A DNA stretch of 64,000 nt from Pterobdella sp. o SKG-2022 (taxonomy: Eukaryota > Annelida > Clitellata > Hirudinida > Piscicolidae): the NCBI GenBank assembly GCA_964035795.1, contig OZ038320.1, positions 22,710,589-22,774,588 of the forward strand, given 5' to 3'. Each line of letters opens with the position of its first letter. Position 1 is the first letter of the stretch. The notes below the pieces were generated by a model, which searched no databases, had not been told where the DNA came from, and saw only the letters and a program-made list of their open reading frames with translations. The translations under genes were made by a program, and so were the position numbers. Shown in pieces: positions 38,201 through 48,601 of the stretch.

Positions 38201-40927
38201 GTAATGATATCTAAATTAGTATTTGATGTAGCTGTGATGTTTTCATAATCTTTATTATTAATGAAGTTGTTAGTGTCTTCATTAGTATGTATAGTAGAAG
38301 TAACATCATGATTTATTGAAGTTGTTATTTTTGCAAGGTCTTGAGTTTTATCTTTATTTATATTCTTATTTGGAAGTCTAGCACAGTTGGAGTTAACAGA
38401 ACTGAAGCTGAAAATGTATGTTGCATAAAGATATGTAATTCGACACCATGAAGTATAGTTTTTTTACATAAAAATTTATATTCTGAAAACATCAAAATTG
38501 TTTACTAAAAAGCTTATCAAAACAACTTTATTTTTAGCAAATTTTTTGATACCCATAAAACATTCATATTTTTAGCTGAGATGGCATATTTCTATAATTA
38601 TTTCGTTTTTAAATATATCACTTGAATTTTAATTTAAAATTGATCAAAATCATTAAAAACTTTAGATTAATTACTATTTTGATATTATAATTATTAAAAA
38701 AAATGAGTTTCATAATCATTATTTAGAATTTTTTTTTAACCAAAAATACTATTAATTATGCTCAAATTTCACGTCAAAAGTTAGATTCAACAAACCCATT
38801 TGAGACAAAATTATATATATGTAAACTCATTTTTTACGTAAAATTTGCAAACAAGTTAACCTATAAAACATATATCGAATGCCCGAATGTTGATTAACTT
38901 AAACACCAACCTGATCTTGTTTCTAATGTTGAGACTGAGAGCAATGCAACCTTTACCTTTGTTTAGGCGGTATGGAAGGCCTTGCAGTTCATATATATGG
39001 GCTGAAAATTGTAAAACATTAAAATTATTTATTAGAATAGGTAAATACACAACATTATGAGAACTTTGAAAAATATATATTATTCGGGTTTAATTATACT
39101 TATGAATGATTTATTGCTATAGCTCAACTGACAAGCATTTCACTATTTAATATCAAGTTTTATCTGTGTCTAGTGCCAGCACCTGGTGCTATGAACTTCA
39201 TTTTCAAAAATGCTATAAGCACAATTTAAGTTTAAACTGCACTTCAATTTGCCTTATAATTCAAAATAAAAAAACTAAGTTTAATTCTTTTACATACATA
39301 TAAGATTATAAAACTTAATGAGTCTTAGTAATTGGAGTAAGCTAGTCAAGTATATTTTCATTTACTACAACCAAAAAAAAAATTTTATGGAAACAGTGAA
39401 AGCTGGAAAACCAATAATATTTAAAACTGGTTTTTCATAAAACTACCAGTCTCTAGTAACCAGCAACTTGAAACTTATAATAAATAATAATATCCATATT
39501 AGATTATACTGCTGTAGGCCTCCCAGTAGCTGAGGTATACAGCAGTTGGCTAATACACTTTCTCCACTCAGCTCTATTGAGTGGAACCGCATTTTCCAGG
39601 CCATAGGATTCCATATCCTTTTCAACACAACTCAACCAAGTTTTTGCTGGTCTTAGATGGGACAACCTCCAGACAGAGGAAGTTTGAGCATGTCTTTGAT
39701 GCACATGAACAAATGTCTCACGTGACCATACCAACGAAAACAACGGCTCTGTAGCAGTGTTCTTATGTCTGGGATTTTGAGTTTTTTGAGGAAAACTGAT
39801 GATGGACTTCATCATTATCAGTATCTAAAATCACTTGTTCCCTACATAAATAATTTGGCTTTTTGTTGCCAACTAAAAGCATTCTATAATTTAAACCACC
39901 ACTATATCTTAAACAACTTTATACTGTTATCCAGCTTAGAACACAAAAAGCAGCTTCAAACTATTGCTACTAAATTGCACATGATTTAATGTCATTCCAA
40001 AACAAAAATGTTTTAAAAAGTTCTAAAAAGTTTAATATAGTATTTATATCAAAATTTAATATTCTGTTTAAAGATTTTAAATATCAAACCTCCAGTATTT
40101 ATAATCTTTTGTAGAATTTCATGATTGAGTTGAACACAACCTAAAAAACTAGATTTTTGGCCCTTTAATAACTACAAAATGTAAGAGAATGTTTGAATAT
40201 ATTTTTATTCAACTAAAACTATCATTAATACCTTTTTGTTGTTGAAAATAGACACAGTTACACAGTCATTATTGCATAAGTTTCTGCATCATTAAATTTA
40301 CATTGTGAATAACACAAGATGAAAATGAAAATATATTTTGTTATTTAAATGAAATTATAAGTATAAAAAAATCTTACAAATCAAAATGCTGGTTCCATTT
40401 GGGTTTTGAAGTTTTTTCTTTCACCTATGAAGTTGTAATATTGATAAACTTTACACTCATCATCATCATCATTAATAATCATCATATTTTGATAATTCTT
40501 TAAACCTCAGTTCGATGGACAACATTAGACTTTTCAACTCTCACTTCAGCAAATGGATCAGGATGACCTTTTTAAAAATAATTGACATTTCAAACTTTAA
40601 TTTATTCGAAATAGTAAAGAATTTATTATAGGTCAAGTAAAATAACTTACTGAATATACTTTTCTTACTCAAGTTGCAAGCATGGATGACTGAAGAAATA
40701 TGAAAAAAAATAAAGTTTATCATTCACTATAATTTTGAATTTTTAAACCTTATCGATTTAGTAAACAAGCTTCAACCATATTTACTATCTATGTTCGAAT
40801 ATCATTCACGGAATAATATGAGTAAATTAGAAATAAAGTTAATATTGTATTAAAAAAAACTTTATTCACTTGTTAGACGGACTGAAAACGTCCCTTGATT
40901 AATTTCGTCGAGAGATCGAGACGACAT
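29254..40927 (-). CDS. SMURF: SMURF-type HECT E3 ubiquitin ligase (C2-WW-WW-HECT), complete
   Basis: E3 ligase that in other animals ubiquitinates Smads and BMP/TGF-beta receptors. The 21 exons in order end-start are: 40870-40927, 40651-40689, 40506-40567, 40378-40424, 40232-40283, 40090-40171, 38911-39001, 37781-38407, 37226-37644, 36935-37019, 36457-36548, 35614-36371, 35284-35387, 35087-35195, 34781-34890, 33832-33900, 33528-33665, 31478-31598, 30453-30654, 30118-30193, 29254-29353. Every junction is in phase, giving 3441 nt and 1146 residues. The C2 domain is about residues 14-140 ([28 protein letters not shown]). WW1 is near 493-521 (TTWYDPR) and WW2 near 536-565 (LPPGWEM ... THFTDPR). 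The HECT lobe is about 770-1146 ([23 protein letters not shown]). The catalytic Cys is residue 1114 in TCFNRIDIP, 32 residues from the end as in human SMURF2. It is longer than human SMURFs (about 750 residues) because of Asn/Ser/Thr-rich linkers in exons 8, 9 and 12. Confidence 0.96.
30743..31290 (+). mobile_element. 5'-truncated LINE 3' end (non-LTR retrotransposon)
   Basis: It lies in SMURF intron 18, antisense to the gene. The first part translates as [18 protein letters not shown], then the frame breaks. It resumes at 30870-31265 with [37 protein letters not shown] and a DRSKWRKMV block. These are the familiar C-terminal motifs of animal LINE reverse-transcriptase proteins. Only the last 500 nt or so remain. 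It is a dead fragment. Confidence 0.88.
31730..31915 (-). repeat. Dispersed repeat family 1, copy B (diverged)
   Basis: It sits in SMURF intron 17. It starts with TTAGATTATACTACTGTACATG and contains ACTGGGGTTGACAGCAGTC, GACTGCCAGCC and TATCCAACTCAAAATTAT, matching copies A and C with many changes. Its orientation is the same as copy A. It appears to be the oldest of the three. Confidence 0.7.
32898..32977 (-). pseudogene. tRNA-like sequence (degenerate)
   Basis: The minus strand shows an A-box-like TAGCTCAGATAGTAGAAC and a B-box-like AGTTCGATTTC at tRNA spacing. The acceptor and T stems do not pair properly, so this is not a working tRNA. It may be a tRNA pseudogene or a tRNA-derived SINE head. 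It points the opposite way to the adjoining repeat copy C, which argues against a simple SINE. Confidence 0.5.
33000..33362 (+). repeat. Dispersed repeat family 1, copy C
   Basis: It sits in SMURF intron 17 and is inverted relative to copies A and B. The match to copy A runs from about TGCTTTCCTGTTA to the tail ACATGTACAGCATTATAATTTAATTGG, and ends in a clean (TAA) run at 33355-33375, as expected for a target-primed insertion. A degenerate tRNA-like stretch lies directly upstream at 32898-32977 on the other strand. Confidence 0.78.
36633..36712 (-). tRNA. tRNA-Ser(CGA)
   Basis: It lies in SMURF intron 10, same strand as the host gene. The A box reads CGGCCGAGTGGTTAAGGCG and the B box GGTTCGAATCC. 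The anticodon stem ATAGA/TCTAT encloses loop CTCGAAA, giving anticodon CGA (reads UCG). A long variable arm typical of class II serine tRNAs is present. The acceptor stem starts GCAGTCG and ends GGCTGC plus discriminator G, then a run of eight T as pol III terminator. Two pairs near the acceptor/T junction (7-66 and 49-65) are mismatched, so slight decay is possible. Confidence 0.92.
39500..39785 (-). mobile_element. LINE 3'-end fragment with repeat-family-1 tail
   Basis: It lies in SMURF intron 6, same strand. The minus-strand translation reads [20 protein letters not shown], then [10 protein letters not shown] and [15 protein letters not shown]. This resembles the C-terminal segment of LINE reverse-transcriptase proteins (usual pattern RPKKTW...V..D....GL...A.NRAEWRK). 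The fragment ends in the same CAGCAGTATAATCTAATA tail and TAT/ATT-rich run seen in repeats A to C, linking those repeats to this LINE family. Confidence 0.8.
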
Positions 40928-42035
40928 TTTTTTAAAATAATGAAATTGAAAAAATATTTGTATGGTATAAATTTGATTTCGTTTTAGCCATTTTCAACTC
41001 CCAAAAAGGAAATTTAACTCGAAGCACTCCATAACATAATACAAGGAACAGATTAATGTATTTAAAACAACTATTAAAAGTGAATACAATTTTTTTTTAA
41101 TCAAAAAGATTCAAAACATTTAAAGATCAAATACAGACTAAACTTCATTATTATTTATGAAAAGAAAATTTTAAACAAAATCAAATTTATTATGAGAAAA
41201 CAATATATCAGAATTATTTTTCTTGTTAAGATTTTTGAATTTTAAAGTAATGTACGTATAAATCAATTTTAAACTCAAAAACTGTTTCATATTTATAAAT
41301 TAATTTACATAATTAAATATAAATTGATGAAAGTTGATTTAAAATCCATCAAATCTTTTGATAGTGTTTTAATTTAGCCTTAAAATTGTGGTTTTAGAAG
41401 AATGCCATAACAATATTTTAAACTAAAATCACCAGTTAAAAATCTCACCCATAAAAACCATTTATGCAATTATATTTAATTGAGACTATAATTTTTCCTG
41501 CTATTATAATTCATATTATTAAATATATTCTTTAAAAGACATCGTAAGTATCTTGTATTTTATAATTTCAGTTTTTATTCTTCAAAAAATGAAGATTCCA
41601 AAGATACTTCATTTTAAAAGAACTAAAATTTTCGATAAGTACAATATTGAATAATTTTATCATTTAAGATACTTTCAGCGTAATAAGAGGTTAATTTTAA
41701 AAATTTTTATCATTATGTCCAATATCTTTTTTTCATTACAATCAAAATGTTGTTGTTAATACTTTTCAGATTTTCAGTATCATTGGCAAAGCTGTAAAAA
41801 ATGACCAATTTTTCTATTAATCAATGTTCCTTCATGTAAAAATTAAATAAATTCTATTAAATTTATAAAAAATAAACCTATTTTTACATAAGTACTTGTA
41901 GTCATAACACTTAATACTTTGTATACCATATACATTAGATTGATTTCAATGCTTTTTAGTACTTGCTAATGTGAGTCTTGCCTACGAAAAGCTTCGTTGT
42001 TAAATAAACTTTTTTGTTTGTGCTTAGTACATGAA

Positions 42036-42065
42036 AGGAAACCGATATTATAACATCGGTTTCCT
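42036..42065. promoter_or_regulatory. Perfect 11-bp inverted repeat upstream of the cysteine-module gene
   Basis: Arms AGGAAACCGAT and ATCGGTTTCCT flank an 8-nt AT loop. GC content in the arms is well above the background. It lies about 170 nt upstream of the predicted transcription start. It could bind a dimeric regulator or form a hairpin. Function is inferred only from its position. Confidence 0.45.
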
Positions 42066-42182
42066 ATAAATTTCCGAAAAAGTAAGTTCATTTTATCTCT
42101 CAAACTGTTTGATAAAGAGTTCTTTATGCTTTAAATCTATTTTTTTTATTGGCACACGAAACTACGATTGATTTTTCCAAGG

Positions 42183-42190
42183 TATAAAAT
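42183..42190 (+). promoter_or_regulatory. TATA box of the cysteine-module gene
   Basis: TATAAAAT ends 42 nt before the first ATG (42232). A start 25-30 nt downstream would leave a 5' UTR of about 15-20 nt. It is the best TATA match just before any gene in this window. Confidence 0.55.
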
Positions 42191-42231
42191 AAATACAATA
42201 CCAAAGGAACGTCTAGTTTACTGATTTTGCA

Positions 42232-45200
42232 ATGATGAAACTATTTACACTTTTTGTGGGTCTTTTCATTATTTCAGCGCAAGTTTGTGGAGGTAATTTC
42301 TTCCAAAACATTCAATTTTATTTACAAGTTTGAAAAAATAAAACTTCAAACAAGATTAGTGCCGTGAAAAAATTAATTTTATCAAATTTTATTTCTATTC
42401 TAAATAAAACAACAAAGCACAAGTTTAATATTTTAAAAGCATTTTCAAAAATTTGAATATAATAACTGAAGATTTATCTACTTGTGGCAAACGTGCAGAA
42501 GAAAAAGGCCGAGAGCAAGTGAGGTTGGAGGAGAAAAATCTGAAGCAAAATGAACAAGGCAAATCACCTCCTTGGGTCAAAAAAAGTTCGCCAAATACTT
42601 GTACAGTTTTTGTTCATTTTTTGATAAAAAAATCTATTCCGAAGTTTTTTCTTCTAACATTTTTTGTTAAACGTAATAAGTATTGAAAAAATTTTTTTAG
42701 TAATAAACACTAATTGAAATTTAAAATCACAGTTAGTGTTTCAAAACTATTGAAGTATGAATTACTCACAAAAAGCTAAAACGAACGGTTCATCGGAAAG
42801 TATATCGTTAGTGGTCAAGGGAACTCTTAGAACAAGCACTTTCAAAATAATAAAAAAATGGAAACATTACTTCAATTAAAACATAAAATAATAGTTAAAA
42901 ACTATTATATAATTATATAAGTTAAAAAAACATATATATTAATAAGTTTGATAATTTTCAAAATATTTTTTAGATGGTCAAGGTGATGTAGTGCCTTTGT
43001 GTGATACCATATTAGGACAAAAGAACGACAGCAGCAGATGCGATTGCCACAACACCAACCATTTTGAACAACCTAATGTTAGTATTATCAAGTTTTAGTA
43101 AAAAATTTACTCAAAAACAGAAAAATCGAAAAAAATATGATTTTTGAATGCGAAACATTTGAATTTCAGAGTGTGAACTTGTGTGTCGAGGGCAGCACGT
43201 GTGTCATGACCAGAGGAAGTGGCTTTTTAGAAAATATCTGTCTTCCACGTTAATTTCATATATTACTCACATTATGATAAGTAAGCCAGTATTTAATAAG
43301 TTACTGAAAAGCTCGTAAAAAATTCAATCTTCGAGTTCGAAAAACTTTAAGTTTATTTCTCATGTGTTAAAGTGTTAAATTGGAATATAAACACATGATT
43401 TGAATTGGAGAATCTTTTGATTAAAAATAATTTTTCACAGTGGAACCTGAAAGTGAGTTCAATTTGATGCATTTCACTTAACTCGCAGTTAAGTTAATTC
43501 AAAGTATTACAAAAAATATTTTTAAAAATTTTAATAAAAATTGAAAAATCTGAGTTTCTCAGTTTTTTAAATGATTAGACAACCTTACAGAGTGAATACT
43601 ATTAAATATGCATTAATCTTTCTCGATCAGTCCCAAACTGCAACCGGGTGGAACATGATTTCTACTACAGACCTGTGAAGAACCTCTGTACTTGCGGGGT
43701 GGTATTTTATCGAAATTTTTTTGAATTTTTTTTTATTGATAGTCATACTAAACATAATGGAAGCTTCAAATCTAAGTTATTCGATTTTTTCGTTATAGCG
43801 ATCGAAAAAAGTGAGATTAAATTTAAGTTACCAATGGATACAAACTTTTTTGCATTTTAAATTAGTGTACTTTTGCTTAATTTGTATTCTATAGATTGTT
43901 TTATAGTCTTTTTAATAATACGTCAATATTTTGGTATAATTTTATAGCAACTTGGTGTATGTGGAGAAGGTTTCTATTGCTATACAGCTTCTAAGCAGTA
44001 CTGCTTAGTAGGTAAGTCATTTAATAATTCAATTAATTCTATTAAAAAATTTACTGAAAATTTACTGGATTATTTTTTCATTCACAGACTCCAAAAACCC
44101 TGAGCCAATTGTTCAAAAAGAAGGTCTCTCTTCAAACTTATTGAATATCATGTTTTTAATAAAAGATTTTTGGTAACTACCAATAAAAAATAAATGCGCC
44201 TAATTGTGGAGTAGCACCAATTTTTCAAATATTTAACAAAGAGGTTTCTAAATTTTAATAACAATAGAGACGTGATGGTGTCTTATAGATATATATAACT
44301 ATTTTATCCAAACACCAGAGCTACAGCCCTGCAAAGAAGAAGATATTGAAAAAAAAACTAGATGTAACTGTAAGGTAGTTGCTTTAGAAGTTTATTTTCA
44401 CATCAACAGTAAATTACTAAATTTATTTTTCTCATTTTCTGTGTTAAAATGATTTAGAAGCAACTTAACAAAATTGTGGTTAAATCAATTATTTAAAGAA
44501 AACATTGATTTTACAATGTTAAAATATTATTATTTCATAGTTAATGGTTAATGTTGTGAAAAATCATCAGATTTTGAACTGAATTTTTTATAAATTTTTG
44601 TCATTGAATTGTGAGATTCGAAACTATAAAAAATAAATTTAAATATTCTATCTCAAAAACAAAGATATTAATTATCATAAAAAAATGCTGGAATGCTTGA
44701 AAAAATGTAAAAATGCTAGATATATAAACTCAAAATTGTAATATTTGAAAAAAATCAAGAATTAGAATTGAAGTTTGCGATAAAATTATTGAAACAATGT
44801 ATTAATTGAAGGGGTATGGAGAGTGTCCACAGGGTTTCCTATGTAACTTGGGCGGTGATACCATCTGTTTCAAAGGTGGGATAATATAATGCATTTTAAA
44901 CTAGTTTTTTCAAGAACAAAATATTTAGTTTGAAAAATAATTAAATTTCTAAAATATAAATTCTGAGTTGTAGCTTGATGAATATATTAAATGACTGATT
45001 TCAATGTATTTCACAGATGACTCACTGCCAGGTATTTTCTTGCTATTTTGAAGACTTATTTTATTGAATAAAATCGAGATGTTGGCAAAAATCTAAGTAA
45101 CTCTTAAAAAAATCAGCTTGTTCAGAAGAAAGAAACAAAGATTGCCAATGTCATGTGAGACAAATCTTAGTTATAATAATCAAGTTAAAATTTCATAGTT

Positions 45201-46393
45201 ATAGTTATTAAGTTTAATTTTATAATGAACATAACAACATTGTGTCTGCTTTCAGGATAGAGTGTGTCCTGCTGGCTACCTATGTGATATTCGCAACAAT
45301 TATTATTCTTGCATCTCAGGTGGATATGTTTGGTTTTATTAGTCTAATTTTAGATTTTGATCGAATAAAGTGAAATTTAAAAAAAACTTTTTCAGAAAAA
45401 AAACTCGAACTTTTACAACAAAAATTGGAAAAAGAAAACAAAAAAATCGAACAATTTGTTCAAGAAAAAGAAGATAGAAAGCTACAAGAAGAAGCTGAAA
45501 AAAGAGAAAAAGAAATAGAAGAAGAAAAAAACAGACAAAAAGAAAAAGAAGATGAAGAAAAAAGACAAAAAGAAGAAGAAAAAAAACAAAAAGAAGAAGA
45601 AGAAAAAGAAAAAAAACAAAGAGAAGAAAAAGAGAAAAAACAAAAAGAAGAAGAAGAAGAAAGAATAAAAAAAAAAGAAGAGGAAAGACAGAAAAAAGAA
45701 GAAGAAGAAAGAAAACAAAAAAAAGAAGAAGAAGAAAGAATAAATAAAGAAGAAGAAGAAAGAATAAATAAAGAAGAAGAAGAAAGACAGAAAAAAGAAG
45801 AAGAAGAAAAAATAAAAAAAGAAGAAGAAGAAAAAATAAATAAAGAAGAAGAAGAAAGAATAAATAAAGAAGAAGAAGAAAGACAGAAAAAAGAAGAAGA
45901 AGAAAGAATAAATAAAGAAGAAGAAGAAAGACAGAAAAAAGAAGAAGAGAAAAGACAGAAAGAAAAAGAAGAAAGACAGAAAAAAGAAGAAGAAAGAAGA
46001 CAAAAAGAAGAAGAAGACGAAGAAGAAAAAGAAAAAAGACAAAGAGAAGAAATAGATAAGAAAAAAAGAGAGAAAGAAGAAGAAGAAAGACAACAAGAAG
46101 AAGAGGCCAGAAAACAAAAAGAAAAGGAAGAAGATCAACAAAAACTCGAAGACATTGAAAAGGAAAAAGAAAGAAAGAAATTAGAAACAGAACAAGTCAA
46201 AAAAGAAAGAAATGAAAAACAAGCAGAAAAGAAACGACAACAAGCAGCAAAAAGAAAACGAAAAGAAGAACGAGAAGCAAGAAAACTCAAAAGGAAAGAA
46301 GAAAAAGAAAGAAAGAAAAGAGAAAAAGAACTCAAGAAACAGCAAGAAAAAGCTAAAAAAAATCAAAAAAGTGAAAACGAAATGAATAATTAA
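42232..46393 (+). CDS. Secreted protein with four six-cysteine modules and a Glu/Lys-rich helical tail
   Basis: I do not recognise this family. Exons: 42232-42292, 42974-43077, 43170-43248, 43631-43698, 43948-44011, 44088-44123, 44319-44374, 44812-44875, 45017-45031, 45117-45154, 45256-45319, 45396-46393. All junctions are in phase; 1647 nt, 548 residues. Exon 1 is a signal peptide (MMKLFTLFVGLFIISAQVCG). Each module uses two exons. The first half carries C-x(7-15)-C-x-C and ends in phase 0. The second carries C-x5-C-x(7-12)-C, usually CxxGxxC, and ends in phase 1. Modules span residues about 21-81, 82-125, 138-177 and 183-216. Linkers are DSKNPEPIVQKE and the 15-nt exon 9. Residues 217-548 are almost only E, K, R and Q with octad repeats (EEEERINK, EEEERQKK). 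The module loosely recalls EB or Dickkopf-type cysteine domains. Poly(A) signal AATAAA at 46484. Confidence 0.85.
45480..46380 (+). repeat. Polypurine GAA/AAA tract with 24-nt coding repeats
   Basis: About 900 nt of nearly pure purine on the plus strand within exon 12 of the cysteine-module gene. Tandem 24-nt units encode EEEERINK or EEEERQKK. Glu codons are nearly all GAA and Lys codons nearly all AAA, so growth by slippage is likely. It is homopurine-homopyrimidine DNA, prone to length change and assembly error. Confidence 0.85.
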
Positions 46394-47889
46394 AGTGGAT
46401 AATGATAGTAAAAAATGGTGGAAATTTATAATTAAATTGTTGATTATTTAAATTACAAAAATTGAAACATTTAATTTCTCTCAAATAAAAGTTCATAATT
46501 CTTATAACGGGTAAAAACCAAAAACTGTGGGTATATTCCAAATTACTTATTAGTCAAAACATTCAAGATCCCTTTCTTTTTTCAAAATTTGTTAGTTTAA
46601 GAAATTTAACACACAATAAACCAACCATACTCATGAACTTTTTGAGCCACCATCAAAATCTTATTAAAAAGATAGTTTTTCATATAATAAATTTTAAAAA
46701 ATTTTTTAAATAACTAAATATTTTCTAAATTCATGATAAAATTTTAAGAATTCATCAGTGAATTTTTTGAAATTCTTTGAAACAAAGTGTAGATTTTTCA
46801 GGTCATGTTTCATTAAATTTACTTTTAAAAACGTTTTAGATGCTCCTTGACTTCATTATGAACAATTCAAACATTTTTCCTCAAATGGGGTTCGTTTGAG
46901 CAAATAGGAAAAAAAAATGTTAAAAATTAAAAAATTAGACTTAACACTACGATTATAAATAAGTAACTCTGATGAGAATCTGCATAAAAATATTCTATCT
47001 GAATAATACACAATATCTAAAGCTTCTATCGTAACAAATACTAAGACACTAAGAGCGACACTCAAATCGTGACATAAACACTGCATGGCCACATATCCAT
47101 TTTTTTCAAGTGCCTCTCTTTAAGGGTAGCACTAGCAAATGATATTTTTTATAGTAATAAAATTAGAGACTCAAATCACTTGGAAAAAAGAAAAAAATTT
47201 AAGCTTCATTTCATTTCAAAAATACTTGAGCCCTCTAACTACCCAAACCGAACAAAAAGTGATTATCGTATTGATTGTAGAAATGTTTAAAAAGATTTTT
47301 ATTAATGTTTACTTTTATGTTTAGATTTTATATATGACCGACTACAGCATGTTTTAGATGCATAGGGAAACTCAAGTGGTAAACTTTTTCACGACATCCT
47401 CATATAATGTTCAAGCTAAAATAAATTCAAAAAACAGTTTATGAATAATAGCTTCGTTCAGCTTCTATTGTTTAAAATGTTGGACAAATGTTTTATATCA
47501 TTGGAGTGGCATGGTATAAGCGGTTAATGGTTCAATAGCTTCGAGGCAATACTCTAGGTTATTTATTAAATGATTTTCAAAAAAACCATTGGATTTTATT
47601 ATGTACGTTGAAAATTTTTTAAGATGGAAAATTTTTATATTTTATGGTCATGAGGTATGAAACTGCCAATACTGTTATCTTTGGCACCAATCGAAAGTGG
47701 CTTGTAAGTTATAGTGGCAGCTCGAAAAGTCGATTTTTTACTTGAAAACTAGATAACTCAGTTAAAAATAACAAAATGTTATTATTTAAAATTATTTCGC
47801 AATTTTATTTTCAAACTCAATAACTCAGTATAATAAAATAAAGGAACTAACTTTTAGATGAATTCGGGTTTTTTGCTTTCCATAAAAAA

Positions 47890-48000
47890 AAGATGAATTG
47901 TGGATATCAACAGTTTCATCTTACAACAACGAACAATAAAAAGATGAATTGTGGATATCAACAGTTTCATCTTACAACAACGAACAATAAAAAGATGAAA
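47890..48000. repeat. Tandem duplication, 51-bp unit
   Basis: Two identical 51-bp units starting AGATGAATTGTGGATATCAA, at 47891 and 47942, plus the first bases of a third at 47993. No base differs between the two full copies, so the duplication is recent or an assembly artefact. Confidence 0.9.
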
Positions 48001-48482
48001 ACATCATGTTTTTTTGTGAGTAATAAAATCTGACATTAATTGGAGGAAAATTCTATGAAAGATAAAAAGAATTTTATCATTTAATTAATAATAAAAACCT
48101 TAAAATAAGCATTTTCTGGTTTCAATTGTGATAATATGGAAGTGCTATTGGAAAGAGGATGAAAACAATGAAGTTCAAATTTTTTCTAAAATTAAGATTT
48201 AATTGCTCAAATTTTTTTATTCAAAGTTTTATCTATATATTTTTTTGTTAATTATCACAGATTCCATTAAGAATAATACACTAATAAAACCAACTCAGTT
48301 TTCCAAATGTCTTTTATATGTATTATTATGATTGCTTTTGTTTCAAACAACAGACCTTTCTTTCATATAATCTTAGTTCTCTCTTTCATACTATTTAGTT
48401 ATATTTGCATAGTCTTCGTTAGAATTGTTATCTTAATGAAAACCTACATAACATTACATAGCATTTTGTTATTTTGCACTCA

Positions 48483-48560
48483 TAGTTCATAATACTCGGT
48501 GGTCTAAAAATCCCTGAAGTTAATGCCCTATAATCACACTCGAATTTGATTTGATTTATT
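48483..48560. repeat. Dispersed repeat family 2, copy 2
   Basis: It matches 22049-22135 over about 80 nt in the same orientation, with scattered substitutions. It lies just downstream of the last exon of the minus-strand cysteine-module gene. Confidence 0.65.
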
Positions 48561-48601
48561 TAAAACTAAAAACGAATTTTAACAAATCATTGAAGCAAAA
48601 T

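Larger units (their letters stand above)
40928..42231. other. Divergent intergenic region between SMURF and the cysteine-module gene
   Basis: 1.3 kb of AT-rich sequence with no exon visible. It must hold the SMURF 5' UTR and promoter (minus) and the promoter of the plus-strand gene, including the palindrome at 42036-42065 and a TATA box at 42183. Confidence 0.6.
46394..48601. other. Convergent spacer between the two cysteine-module genes
   Basis: 2.2 kb, AT-rich. It holds the poly(A) signal of the plus-strand gene near 46484, a 51-bp tandem duplication at 47890-48000, and a copy of repeat family 2 at 48483-48560. No exon is supported. Confidence 0.6.

Noticed and set aside
45482..46141. Long Phe/Ser-rich minus-strand frame of 219 codons
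   Set aside because: It is the antisense of the GAA-rich coding exon; a purine tract lacks stop codons in that frame by composition.
46856..47092. Minus-strand frame with CLCH resembling a half-module
   Set aside because: Cysteine spacing, phase and splice sites do not fit the module; likely chance.
48110..48190. Alternative last exon for the minus-strand cysteine-module gene
   Set aside because: The acceptor leads to a stop after three codons; the exon at 48602-48639 fits better in position and tail sequence.
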